Shown here one piece after another: positions 11,993 through 23,531 of a stretch of DNA of 64,000 bases. A program made the translations under genes and the position numbers. How positions within the stretch are numbered: the stretch's first letter is position 1; every line of letters starts with the position of its first letter. The notes beneath the pieces are model-generated. The model saw only the letters and a list, made by a program, of their open reading frames with translations. It made no database searches and was not told where the DNA came from. This DNA is from Cryptomeria japonica (Eukaryota > Streptophyta > Pinopsida > Cupressales > Cupressaceae): assembly GCF_030272615.1 (NCBI RefSeq), contig NC_081410.1:228756915-228820914 (forward strand), read 5' to 3'.

Positions 11993-13440
11993 CTAGTATG
12001 CCTTGCTCCTTGTTGAATATCCTAAGAATATTCCTTCATCTGCTCTGCTATCAAATTTTCTAAGATTATCTGCATCTCTCTGGATATAACACTTACTTCC
12101 AAATACCTTAAAATATTTCACTATCGCAATTCTACCATGCCATAATTCATATGATATTTTTCCCTGTCTTTTCCGGTATAGAATTTTGTTAAGAGTGTAG
12201 ACTATTGTGTGAATCACTTCTCTTCAATAGACTTCTGGGAATTTTGCTCCTTTGATCATTGTTTTGGCTGCCTCTTGTATAGTTCAATCCATCCTTTCCA
12301 CTACAGCATTCTACTGTGGTGTCCTAGGGGCAGACAATTGCCTTCTAATACCATGTTTCTCGCAAAAGTTGTTAAACTCATCAGAAGTAAATTCTCCTAC
12401 TCTATCAGACCTCAACCACTTAATCTTTTTATCAACTTCATTTTCAACTCTAGCATTGATTATCTTGAATTTTTCTAACACTTCAGACTTCTCTCTTAAA
12501 AATGCAACCCATGACACTCTAGAATAATCATCAATCAACAAAATGAAATATTTCTCACCTTCTATACTCTTTGTCTTGGTAGGACCACATAAATTTGTGT
12601 GCACTAAGTCCAACAATCCAATCGACGATTGTTCTATTCCTTTGTATGTTCCTTTCGTCTGCTTTCCAACTTGACATTCTTTGCAAATATTGTTATCCAG
12701 TTTGGTCAGCCTTGGCAAATCTCTCACTGCACTTGATGAATTGATCTTTACCAAATTATCAAAGTTGATATGACACATTTTCTGATGCCAGAGCCAACTA
12801 TCATTGATCTGAGATAACAAACAGTGTTTTGTAGCTCCTAGAAAATACATGTTTACCCTAGTCCTTTTCCCTGCTACAATAACAATTCCGGATCCCTTTC
12901 GGATCTCACAACCATCATCCTGAAAAACAACAATGTAACCATTTTCGCACATTTGCCCAACACTCGAGAGATTATGATGCAAATCCTTCACATAGTAAAC
13001 ATTGTCAGCATTGTTTTTTCCATCAAAAGAAGTAGATCCAATTCCCACAATTTGTGTTGTCTGATAATCTCCAAACCTAACAGAACCACCATCATACTTT
13101 TCAAGTTTTGCAAATTTACTTTTATCACCAGTCATATGATTTGAGCATCCACTATGAATCAACCATTCATTTCTATCTCTCCTAGCATGTAAGGCAGTAG
13201 CAACAGTCTTAGGAATATCAATCTTAGGTACATCCTTTTCTACCAAAAACAAACAGTCACCATCTTCATAGTCTAATTCATCATCTAAAATACCAGCATC
13301 ATCTTTAACATAGTAGGTTCTCTTATTAAACTTCCCTTTACCTTCTCTAAACTTTTGTCTTGATCCTTTTTTAGGACATCTAGTAGCTATATGACCAATC
13401 TTTCCACATCTAAAGCATTAAGAGGTAACATACCTTTGTA
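11993..13440 (-). pseudogene. copia zinc knuckle, protease and integrase remnant
   Basis: From right to left: a knuckle CFRCGKIGHIATRC (about 13,380-13,420), then protease WLIHSGCSNHMTGDK, in which the catalytic Asp of DSG is His. The integrase zinc region follows (HQKMCHIN and CKECQVGKQ), then the core. The first catalytic position reads DLVHTNLCGPT, with Asn where Asp is expected; the second Asp (LRSDRVGEF) and the Glu (VVERMD) remain. A TAG follows TPQ at about 12,311. The piece 11,993-12,217 holds the integrase tail (FGSKCYIQRD). The 313-codon open frame is long but enzymatically broken. Confidence 0.85.
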
Positions 13441-14148
13441 TTTGTCAGTGCGTTTCTTCGGTTTCCTTACACAGTTTGCTTCCATCTCATCTGAGCTTTC
13501 ATCTTCTGGATCTTCCTCAAAGGCTTTAAAAGCAAACTCAAATTTAGCTTTGTCTTTTCCAAACTTCCTTATCTCAAATGCAGACAAAGTACCATAAAGT
13601 TGTTACCTAGTAAACTTCTTTGGATCATAAGTTTCTTCAATAGTTAAGATCTTGTCATTGTAGCTTTCCGATAGAGACATCAAAATCTTTTCAGTTATGT
13701 CTTCATCTGTCAAGGTGCCACGAAGTTCTCTGATTTCATTTACTGCACCGTCAACCTTCTGAAAATAGCTTGTTATATCTTCTCCTTCTTCCATTTTCAA
13801 GTTCTCATATCTGCGCTTAGCTGTTAACTTCTTTGATAGTTTAACTCTATCATTTCCTTCATAGATATCTCTCAACTTTTCCCAAACCTTATAAGCAGTA
13901 TTCAATAAAATAACCTTTGTCAATTCAGTCTTTAATAAAGCACTAAAGATAGCATACCTTGCCTTTTCATTCTCTTCATAAGCTTGAATCTCATCTGAAG
14001 TGGTAAGACCATTTGCCAGTTGTACATACTTAGTTTCCACAACTTTCCAAGTGTTGTAGCCCAAGAAGATCAGGTAACCTCTCATCTTCACTTTCCAAAA
14101 TCTATAGTCAGATTCTTCAAAGATAGGAATGGTTAGTTTATGTGCCAT
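13387..14148 (-). pseudogene. copia gag, split by one in-frame stop
   Basis: It starts with ATG at 14,148 (MAHKLTIPIFEESDYRFWKV), the usual opening of plant copia capsid proteins (UBN2/DUF4219 type), with the conserved AYKVWEKLRDIYEG and a helix-rich capsid. A TAG at 13,603-13,605 ends the 181-codon frame. The same frame continues with YGTLSAFEIRKFGKDKAKF to 13,387, so only one codon interrupts it. The knuckle then lies in another frame near 13,415. Gag would form the virus-like particle; this copy cannot make the full protein. Confidence 0.8.
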
Positions 14149-14197
14149 CAGGTCAGGATCTACCTCAAGCAGTTAAGCTCTTCTCCAAGGAACCAAA

Positions 14198-14209
14198 GCT
14201 CTAATACCA
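14198..14209 (-). other. Primer binding site of the copia element
   Basis: The minus strand reads TGGTATTAGAGC two bases inside the 5' LTR. This matches the plant initiator-Met tRNA site TGGTATCAGAGC with one mismatch. Confidence 0.8.
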
Positions 14210-14211
14210 AC

Positions 14212-15182
14212 TGTTAAATATCCAGGCAGCTAAGTGGGGGGCCTGAATCATTTGACAACTTAAAACTATTTCTTCAATTCTTTTACACATCTGGAGTAAC
14301 CAACAGAATTAATTAATGCAAATATAACATGAAAGCGCATACACAACACAGATCACACAATGAACAGTAGATATAACGTAGAAAACCCAAGAAGGGAAAA
14401 ACCACGAAGAACGTTAGTTATCAATATATAACACAGATTAAGGTGACCTGTTAAGGTGTTTTTTACAAAAGGTGGCTCGCTGCCAAGAATGCTCATTGTA
14501 GGTGGGTTCAATGCCCCAAAAAAAGGCTCACTGCCGAAGGAAGAAGAAAGAAAAAGAGAATCCACCACTATTACACAATCTGCAATACTAGAACTGTTTT
14601 CGGTGCCTCAACACCAACACACTTCACATATCAACATCAACATCAATCGGATTTTTCCTTTTCAGTCTTGCACATCTTTCATATTTTCATCATTCAATTC
14701 ATCCTCTTATTTATACTGTCTCTAAGAAACATAATCTTCTAAGTCGGTCATGGCAAAGATTTAAAATAGGTCAACACTAAACATTTTGGTGGTGTGAAGG
14801 AATGAGAAGTAGACCATTTCACAACACACATCATCGGTCAAATCAACACGTTACATCCATCACAAGTTTTGAACGCAAATCATGACTCACACTACACAAA
14901 CGCCGTTACACATCCTTAAATTCTAGACCTAATCCGGACTGAAAATAGCACTACACAACATAGCAAAAGTAAGAATGAAACCAAGATACTCATGAATACA
15001 ATCGATCAACATCATATCCGGTAAGCGGAGAAATCCATATTACCACCAATACGAACAAACAGTATATCAATTGTAGCACATCTTCCAAAACACCGAAGAT
15101 TCAAGGAATGCATCTTCCGGATCACCAACTGCAAAACCATATGTTGACATCAATGACAACCATCAACATCACATTTGCAACA
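14212..15182 (-). repeat. 5' LTR of the copia element
   Basis: It starts TGTTAAATATCC and ends CATTTGCAACA in plus-strand orientation. It aligns with 8,982-9,912 with scattered substitutions and small indels, so the insertion is old. Confidence 0.9.
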
Positions 15183-15882
15183 GATCAAACCCTTGCTTCA
15201 GCTCTCAAGCCAAACTCTCCAAAATGATTTTCCCATGAATTAAAAGAAATGGGCGCCCAAGCTCTATTTATTTCTTCTTTACAAAAACCTAGCATAAAAT
15301 GTAATTATACGTTAGCTTTATAACCTTTTAATATTTTGCTTTATTAATTTCACTCATAAGTCCCTAAGTGAGGTGCCCAACATGAAATTAAATAAAATAT
15401 TAAATAAACACCTTATATCTCCCTTTTTGGCGCCCACCCACATAGTCTCTTTTAATAAACTAAAATAACATTAAAGTTACTTTAGCTTTCTTGAATATAA
15501 CCTTTTTTTAATATTAATGCTCCGCAACTAATATAATTGCAAACGAATGTAATTCTGGCATTTGACTGAACTTACAAAAATAAAAGGTCTTTCAACTAAC
15601 CACATTGGAAATCCTCCTATTGACTTACTAAAAATAGTAAGTATGGTCATGTCACTTACTAAAAATAGTAAGTATGCATAAAACACATCTGAGTGCTCCA
15701 AAAAAAAACCAACCTAATCTTCGAATGGTTCCCTACCCACTCAATTAGCCTAAAAATAGTAAGTATGCAAGGACATCCAATCTTTGGACGAGTTCTCTAC
15801 CCACTCAATTAGCATACGAGAAACAAGGTTAATAGGCTAATAATATAAATAATGATGATACTTAGGAAAGAGACATTACATA
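15183..15882 (-). repeat. Outer half of the 5' LTR of the minus-strand chromovirus remnant
   Basis: On the minus strand it starts TGTAATGTCTCTTTCC at 15,882, close to the TGTAATGTCCCTTCC start of the chromovirus LTR at 36,710. It contains two ACTTACT-aaaaat-AGTAAGT hairpins (15,623-15,642 and 15,654-15,673), a third partial copy near 15,750, and a repeated CCCACTCAATTAGC. The copia insertion separates it from 8,201-8,981. Confidence 0.55.
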
Positions 15883-16660
15883 TCACACTCAAAAACATGA
15901 CAAAACAGAAATTGCGAGCAAATGGATAGAAGGGTATTTGAGAAACTATGTTACAAAGTGGAAAACAGCACAAGGATCCACCTTGGAGAGTTGCTATAAT
16001 CCTACTCATCACAAGTCTATAGGTATGACTCCTTTCAAAGAACCCCATGGTTATGATGCAATTTCATTCATAGATTTGATTCTTTTGGATAGAAGAGTTC
16101 CTAGAATTAGAGATTCAGTTCAACAAAGCTTAGATATTTTGAATGCACTCAAAGAGAACCTACATCAATCCCAAAACCAACAAAAGATGTATGCTGATCA
16201 CCATGGATTAAAGATTTTTTGAGGTAAGAGACATGGTCTTCTTGACAGTACAACAATAGACAAAGCTCTCTCAAGGGAAGAGATGTAGAAAATCTTCAGC
16301 CACGCTTTTATGGACCTTATAAGATCAAAAGGAGGATAGGTGAGGTTAAATAAGAGTTGGAACTTCCAAAAAATACTAGGATTCACAATATTTTTCCATG
16401 GGTCATTCCTTGAGAAGGCCATTGCACAATAGGTCACACCTTCATTAGAGCTACCACCACAATGATTATGAATGAAAATTTGATTTTGGAGCCCGAAGCC
16501 ATCATCAACATGAGAGAGAAGAGGCTAAGAAACAAAGTCATCCCAAAGTATGTGGTAAAATGAAAGAATCTTTTACTTGAGGATGGGAAGGAATGTAGAT
16601 ATTTAAGTAGATTGATGGCAAGCAATTTGGGGAAGGGAAAACTATCATGTCCCTCCATCT
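15883..16660 (+). pseudogene. Chromovirus integrase C-terminal fragment
   Basis: The reading YHTQKHDKTEIASKWIEGYL corresponds to the region holding the third catalytic residue (Glu) of integrase. It continues with LRNYVTKWK and THHKSIGMTPF, then QQKMYADHHG, matching 53,480-53,810 of the large chromovirus. Later frames give decayed linker and chromodomain-side sequence with many stops. It begins abruptly where the minus-strand LTR ends, so that LTR probably inserted here. It ends near a possible LTR start (TCATGTCCCTCC, about 16,647). Confidence 0.7.
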
Positions 16661-17905
16661 TTGATGACAACCTCAACCGCCCTCATAAAAAAGGTGTTTT
16701 AAGCATCACAAAAATATAAGTAAATAGTAATTAAAAAATATTTAAATATAAAATATATTAATTTAAACTTTAATTTCAAATTTCTTTTTGGGTGCCATGT
16801 ATAGGTCCCATGGACTCAATTTGTGAGGGTATTACCAAGTTCAAATATCAATTTTTGAATCTATGATCACTTGTATATCTGGTATTTTTCCAATGCCCTA
16901 TTGTTGAAGATGAAAACCCTCACTAACAAATTTGAGGTAGGATGGGAACCCTCACCTCATTTGCAACTCCGTCTCAAGTTGCAACAGTTCTAATCACAGA
17001 AAAAAAAGGAACATTTTGTTTTAGGTTAAGACTGGAGTGGCAATCAAATCAAGGCTACATTTTAACCAATCTCTCATCTACAGATAGCTAGTAACTGCCA
17101 AGGAGAACCAACCTACAATTACAAACCTGAGTGAGATCTGAGTTTAACAGATTTACATCTAACCTCCTAGGTCATCAGCTACCTTATCACCCATCCAGAA
17201 GTACTTGTAACCATGGTGACTGGTTTCATCTTTGGTTGTAGACACCACATTTTGTGAGATCTTGCATCACAAGGATACCACAGTCAGCATTTACTAGGGA
17301 AAGTCAGGGAAAAGATAAACTATCTACTAGCATGTGTCATCCTCACAAGCTCCTCATACAAAGAACAATGTAATCATAGACCTAAAGCATTGGAAGATCC
17401 AGCCAATAGAACCACATCCTCAGATTTGCACAAGAGACCACTAGAACTGCACTCATCTTTTAAAGGGGACCCACTGTTAGACAAGCAGATCATTAAGTCC
17501 AAATAAATTCTTAGTTGCTCCAGTTGTAAGCGAATTATTACTCTCATGATACCCTGGAAACCCTCGTGAGTCTGCTAATATCTACATCAAATCTGAAAAA
17601 GGGTTAATCCTACAAATTTTTGGTGAGTAAACATCAATTTGTAAACCAAAAGTTTCTATCGCAGAATTAAAGGTTACAGCAAATTTTCCATGTGCCATTT
17701 TCTATGTCATTCTGTGTGGATAAGAATAGTGATTTATAAATTTGCAATTAAACTTTTGTGAACAAAATTTCTATTTGGATTGGATATAATTTTGAGCAAA
17801 AACAGTGCATCTGTTAGTGAGCTAATTGTTTGTGGTGTAAGGGTTTAATTTGAATCAGCTGAATGAAATCAAATTTCCTTTAGAAACCTTAGGATCATTA
17901 AATAG
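16661..17905. other. AT-rich sequence, no gene recognised
   Basis: It may begin with the 3' LTR of the preceding chromovirus fragment. No protein homology, TIR pair or structured RNA is visible. Confidence 0.3.
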
Positions 17906-18008
17906 CATTTGTAATGCATTAGATGTTGTCACGCATGCATCAAAACCTTATTACATTTGTAATGCATTAGACGTCATCACACATACATCAAAACCTTATT
18001 ACATTTGT
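17906..18008. repeat. 48-bp tandem repeat, about 2.1 copies
   Basis: CATTTGTAATGCATTAGA starts at 17,906 and again at 17,954, and CATTTGTG resumes at 18,002. The overlapping ORF (17,850-18,176) encodes the repeat twice (CNALDVVTHASKPYYI) and is not judged a gene. Confidence 0.75.
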
Positions 18009-19533
18009 GCCTGCAAATGTGGCAAGAGGAGATACATAACCACAATTAAAATATTCCCCTCAATCATCACAAAACTACCACATAGACATACCACTACATG
18101 CAAATGTTCTTTACAAACCCTTCTTACATTTATAAGATGTATTCTAATATTGGCAGCTCAGATTAGCAACTTTTGATGCCCTACAACTAGATAAAGGCAC
18201 TTGCAGACAAAAAAATTGGCTCAACGACCAACCCTTTGAATGAACAAAAATCCCCTATTTATGGAACTTTGGTCTTTCATGCCTCAATCCATATGAAAAA
18301 ATCCAAAAGCACTTCAGAGATTTAAATCCACCCATTTCACTTATGGCGATTCATGTGTAGGAGCCAATATGAGAACCACTACGAGGTGAAATTTCAACCA
18401 CCACATTAACGGCTGCATGGGTCACCTTTTTTCACCACTAGTACATGTGAATCTGCACCTTTAAGATGAATTGTTGTACCAGGACAAGAAAACCCATTCT
18501 AAAGTAGTTGTGTCAAATTGAATCAATAATGGTGACCTTGGTCATGCAAGGAGGTGACTAGCAGTGAACAGTGGAAAACATGAGGGTTTCAAAGTTTTGG
18601 GGTCAAGAGGTGGGATCACCCATACCATTGTCCACGAATCAAGGATCGAGAGTAAGTCATCCTTCATGGCACCATAGCAGCAAAAATCATTTAGGGAAAA
18701 ATTTGGCAAACCAAAAGTATAATATTTTTTGAAAAAATGGGGAAAAACTGGGAAAATTTTGGATTTAAAAAAATCGTAAAAAATTGTAGAAAAATACACA
18801 AAACTATTTTTTTTTAACTTATGGGCATTTGCATAGCATAGAGATGTAGAGAGCAAATAAAATAGAGTTTAACCCATGAATTCTAGAATATAGATTTTTG
18901 TTGTTAATATTCATACTGCTGACCACATAGACAGATATAAAAGGGCAGTCACCAAATACACTAAATAGTTGTCTAAGTCTGAGATCAAATATTAGCTAAG
19001 TCTATAAAGTAACTGAGATCAAATTTATCAAACAGCGATCTAGCTACTGTTAGAAGTGTAGTAAAAGTGGAAGCCATTTTGAAGTGATCCAAGACATTCA
19101 TTGTGATCAAGGCAAGGAATTTTCTAGGGGTAGCGCAATATTTGAGAAAGCTTGTCAAATCATATTCCACAATTGCAATGCTTTATATTCCCTAATGGAA
19201 ATTGGTAAGCCCTTTCTATGGGGTAGAATTCAACAAAAGGCATTTGTTTAGTTGAAGTACAAGATTAGCAAGCCGCTGGTTTTGGAAATACATAGCTTGC
19301 AACTACTAATTAGGTGGAGACAAATGTTAATGATTATGTGTTGGAGGCTATTTTATTACCAGTATGTAAGCTTTTATGTTGTCATTCAGATTTGTAAGCT
19401 TGTATGTTGTCATTCAGATTTGTTTCATGGAGCACTTTAGATATATTGCTCATATAATGAATTGTATGTCTTTCTCTAAGAAAAAATTAAATATATCAAT
19501 TATAAATTATAAATCATATATCTATATCTATAT
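18009..19533. other. AT-rich sequence, no gene recognised
   Basis: Only short chance frames are present. A near-duplicate AGCTTTTATGTTGTCATTCAG / AGCTTGTATGTTGTCATTCAG lies near 19,370-19,420. Confidence 0.3.
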
Positions 19534-19805
19534 ACATTATATAACTTTGGACATTTAGTGTCGTGGTAGAAACACTTCGTTGGTGAGGCGGCCACCAAGG
19601 TTCAAACCCCTGCTGGGCCACTAAGCTCACAGGCCATGTGCCTTTGCTGGGCTGTTGAGCTCATGGGTTTGAACAAGTGAAGTCTGAGGAATGATGGGCC
19701 CCCAGAAATGGCCTCTTAGTAAGAGATCCTTTGTAAGTGGTCTCTCTAGGCTCAAACAAAGCTAAACACTCGATTTTCCTCAATTAAAAAAATACACATT
19801 ATATA
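19534..19805 (+). mobile_element. tRNA-derived SINE with 10-bp target duplication
   Basis: The body is 19,544-19,795. A pol III A box-like TAGTGTCGTGG lies at 19,556-19,566 and a perfect B box GGTTCAAACCC at 19,599-19,609, about 33 bp apart, as in tRNA heads. The 3' end runs into CAATTAAAAAAAT. The flanks ACATTATATA (19,534-19,543) and ACATTATATA (19,796-19,805) are identical. No coding capacity. It would move with LINE machinery. The exact family is not recognised. Confidence 0.85.
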
Positions 19806-21282
19806 TTATAAAAATTAAATATGTACATTATAAATTTTACATTATTGTTAATTTATACTTTATTATATAACTATTAATATATATATCAATAGTGTATAAT
19901 AGTTTAAATTTTAAAACAACTATAGTATTAATTATAAACTATAGGGTTTTCTCCTTCCCCATCAAAGTGCCATCTATAATAGTGCATAATAGTTAAAAAT
20001 TTTAAGTTAGTGTATAATATTAATTATATAATTGGTTGCATCAGAATCCATGGGGTGGAGTGTGCAGAGACCTCGAGCCATATTGAAGTCGCCATTTAGA
20101 GCAGATTTGCCAATTGCTTCAACACTATCTCATATGCCCCCCACGATTTAGGATGATTGAAGCCCTTTCAAATTCGGTTAATGACCACCATTGCTCCTCC
20201 AACTCCTCTATTTAAGGTTTTTCAAAGGCTGGAAAGAAAACTAAGAGACAAAATAACAAACTGTTTTGATGTTGATTTTGCACTGACTCTAATTCTATCT
20301 CAGAATCAGCTCTAATTCTAAGCAATTTGGTAGTTTCACGAGTTTCTCTAGGGTTTTGCAGGTTTTTGCAAAGATTTTTTTCACTTTTTGTTGTTTTTTG
20401 GGGGTTTTTAGTGTGATTTAAACACGAATAATCATTGAAAATTGGGTCAACAATTTTTCATGAATCAAGATTTTTTGGGGGAATAAATCGACTAGCTCCA
20501 CGGTTCGCAATTAATCGGGTATAATCACGATTTCTTGAAAATTATTGCTTCATGCTAAGAGCAAACAAATAAGGGTATCTTGGCATCCCAACTATAAAAG
20601 AACATTTATCGAGAGTCAAGGACTAGAGATACCAAGGAATTCATCCCTTTCAATATGCAAGTAAGGACTAGTCCAAACCAATGACTTGATAAGATAACAT
20701 AGCGAGAAGTGTCAAGGATCAAGGTTCAAAGATACCTCATACCTTGTATCATATTATAGGTATTCCCAACCTCAAACTCTAAAAAAGTGTATAGATGAAA
20801 ACATCGAAAATCAAGGATCAAGGATACCAAGGAAAAGGTACATGGGTAAAGAGATGGATGAAACTCTTACTCTAAAAGTAGCTTAGTGTGGAGGACAAGG
20901 AATTGATATTTGAATGGAAAGCATGCTCGTAAGGCAAAGTCCAAAATACTAATAAAGGAAGGGAAAAGCTAGGGAATCGATGAAAGGGATGCCAAGATGG
21001 GAAAGTCTAGAACTTTGATATAAGAACAATCCTTAGAAATTTAAACAACAAAACCTCCATGATTAAATTTTTTAGATCTTTGCAACTTTGAACACATGAG
21101 AGACACATGGAGGACGACAAAAGATGACACTTAAGCCACATTGACAAATGGAGACCCATTAAAAGATTTCTCAAACCAATTATATGTGATGGGAAAAATA
21201 AGGCCTAAGTGCACAAATGACCTAGAACTTAAGCAAAATTTGGCAATGCAATATTGAGTCCCAACAACGCATAATTGGACTA
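19806..21282. other. AT-rich sequence, no gene recognised
   Basis: No homology or repeat structure was recognised apart from AT runs at 19,806-20,040. Confidence 0.3.
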
Positions 21283-21410
21283 ACATTTGGAGCCACTTTA
21301 ATACCTTCTCTTTACCCCGAACATTTTCTTCTTGAATAATCTTCCTACATTTGGAGCCACTTTAATACCTTCTCTTTACCCCCAACATTTTCTTCTTGAA
21401 TAATCTCCCT
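21283..21410. repeat. 64-bp tandem duplication
   Basis: Two copies start ACATTTGGAGCCACTTTAAT at 21,283 and 21,347, nearly identical over 64 bp. This is a recent local duplication. Confidence 0.85.
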
Positions 21411-22559
21411 AAAGCTTTAGGAATTATTATAAAAAGGAAAGGGAAAAGCAAGTCTCCCTACCTAAGCCCCCTAGTTGTTGCAAAAAAGCATTGGGGGATT
21501 CAATTTACCAAAACTAAAAACCTAGAAATAGAAAGGAAACTATACCCAATTAGACCAAGCTTTGCAAAACTCAAACCTTTCCATCACCTCAATTAAAAAC
21601 TTTTAATCCACTTGATAATAAACCTTCTTAATATCTAAAAAAGCTAAAAATATTATTATTAAATTATTTTGAAAATGGAATAGGACAATTCATCCTTCCA
21701 AAAACTGTCTGCCCTCAAGCAATGCAAATCCAATAGCTTTGACTCTTCTTGATTGATAATCTCTGCCAAACCAAGATCCAAAATCATCCTCAAGAATTTG
21801 TATGTCTACCTGCCCAATTTATTTGATTGTGGAAGGACTTCATTTTCCTTTTGTGATGCAACATCCTCAAGTTGCTTTTCTTGTTGATCGATAGTCCCCT
21901 ACAAAGCTTTTCCAAACTCCTCAAATTTGTGTAACTCGTCTGTTTGTTTTGTTCCTGAAAAATCAAGCTAAACCAATGGTTGCATTATGTGAAAAACGAG
22001 CTTACTACTGTGCATAAATACTTATCACAATGATGAAGCACTACAGTGACACTGTAACAGCACTCTAACAGTATAGTAGTGGCACTTTAACATTGTTTTA
22101 GTAGCACTGTACCAGCACTATACCAAACTGAAACTTGTCAGAGTCACTCAAGGATTCAAGCTCCCAAGATCACCTACAAAACCAAAATAACCTTCTAAAA
22201 GAGAGAAAAGAAAGAGCATTCAACCTAAACTTAAACCTATTAGTTAGATTAAATGTAACTTTACCAAAAAGTTACACCAACACTAAAAGAATAAAATCAG
22301 TATTCATGTAAACCTAGCTACTAAAAAACATCATTGTATAGGCTGTGTAACCTGCCTTTATTGGGAAACTGGTTTAATGTGAATTTACAATAGACATTCC
22401 TAATGTGTATTTCTTTTCAAACGTTTAAATGAAAACTGCCTTGTTAATGGCTTTTTAATATTTACTGACTAATATGACATTCATTTCTTTCAGTCAGTAT
22501 CATAAATCTTGTCATATACATGACCGGCAGAGGAATCTAAAGGAGAAGTAAAAACATAC
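21411..22559. other. Sequence downstream of the last visible VPS13-like exon; probably intron
   Basis: No further exon longer than about 60 codons is open on the minus strand. A degenerate short repeat of AGCACTGTAAC type occurs at 22,025-22,125. The gene must continue left of here or beyond the window, because the exon at 22,560 ends with a donor site. Confidence 0.4.
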
Positions 22560-23029
22560 CAAAATTTCTGACGTAGTAAATGCTAAATTAACACCAGATA
22601 TGGAAGCTTGACCATCCCATGCATCCCTGCGATATCCTACTGAGACATGCATAATGCTAAGTGATGCAGTCATGCATTCCAGAATACAGCAATCTTTGCC
22701 TGCGTTATTATGATTTCTTGAGGTGGATTCCCTTCTGGACTGTGTCTCCTGGACAGATTCTTCTTTATAACTATTTGATGCATTTCTGCCTGACAGAGTC
22801 ATAGATGAAGAAGGCAATTCAAGGTTATCTGATTTTTGTTCATCATCTGAAAATGAAGCTAATGAAGTGGAAACAAAATGAGGATTGTAGTCTGCCTTTT
22901 CCTTTCCTTTTGTAACCTTTTTACGGGTACGTAGACCAATTATCATTAAACGAGAAAGATCAAATGAAATTTTTTCAAATTCAATATTAGTTTTCAAATC
23001 CATCTCCAGAAGAACTCCTTGTGCCCCAT
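22560..23029 (-). CDS. VPS13-like protein, exon (most C-terminal one visible)
   Basis: The acceptor reads TGTGTAG before ATGGGG, and the donor is TTTTG followed by GTATGT. Joined to the previous exon, the split codon G|AT gives HVDASDGAQGVLLEMDLK, continuing NIEFEKISFDLSRLMIIG and, near the end, GQASISGVNLAFTTSEIL. The segment mixes amphipathic strands with a charged, Ser-rich stretch (about 60 residues), as in the repeated beta groove of chorein/VPS13-type lipid-transfer proteins. The exon is 470 bp and ends in phase 0. I do not recognise a named subdomain here, and the function is inferred from the upstream exons of the same gene. Confidence 0.7.
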
Positions 23030-23116
23030 CTACACAGACAACACCACAATCCCAGACAGTGAGTATTAAAACATCGAAATGTAAAATCCCCTTGAATCAA
23101 TTTAGATTATATTTAC

Positions 23117-23531
23117 CTGAAGCATCGACATGAGCCAAAACCAGTGAAAATTGTTGAACTCTGAATGATAATGTTCCAACAAATGGCTTCTTTGGATTCA
23201 CTCCATGCATGCCAGAGGTCAGTTGAAAGCTCTTCTGTGATGAAAAGTGGGGAAGAGACAATGACCTTTTTCTGTTCCATGATGCCTTAGAGGTGCTCTG
23301 TAGTGATGAAACATGGGAAAAAGATGATGATCTTTGTGCACGCCGTAATGGTGCATGCAAGGTGCCCTCTTCAAGAACCATTGTCTTGCCAGGAGCTTCA
23401 CAAGTAATTACATTTAGTTTCTCAAATGAAGACATGAAGGCTGAATAAATACCCTCCAGGAAAACCAAATATGCTCTATAAGACCGGATGAGAATAGAGA
23501 AAGGTCTTGTTTGAAGAACAAAACTGCCTCC
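23117..23531 (-). CDS. VPS13-like protein, exon
   Basis: The acceptor TATTGGCAG precedes GGAGGCAGT and the donor is TTCAG followed by GTAAAT. It reads GGSFVLQTRPFSILIRSYRA then YLVFLEGIYSAFMSSFEKLN, a Ser/Arg-rich low-complexity stretch, and FVGTLSFRVQQFSLVLAHVD. The length is 415 bp (phase 0 in, phase 1 out), matching the next exon. Alternating hydrophobic strands fit a beta-groove protein. No stop interrupts it. The intron on its right is 4.0 kb, that on its left only 87 bp. Confidence 0.7.

Larger units (their letters stand above)
8982..15182 (-). mobile_element. Ty1/copia retrotransposon, nearly full length but inactive
   Basis: Two LTRs (931 and 971 bp, both starting TGTTAAATATCC, about 90 percent alike by eye) flank gag, protease, integrase and reverse transcriptase in copia order on the minus strand. 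A primer binding site sits inside the right LTR and a polypurine tract inside the left. The flanks GTTCA (8,977-8,981) and GATCA (15,183-15,187) look like a 5-bp target duplication with one mismatch. Many stops, plus changed catalytic residues in protease and integrase, show that it is dead. It sits inside the LTR of the older minus-strand gypsy element. Confidence 0.9.

Noticed and set aside
2403-16660. The plus-strand gag-protease-RT start (2,403-4,055) and integrase end (15,883-16,660) as two halves of one chromovirus
   Set aside because: Plausible, but most of RT, RNase H and the early integrase are missing, and no matching target duplication or LTR pair proves it.
17850-18176. 108-codon frame
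   Set aside because: Mostly a 48-bp tandem repeat translated twice.
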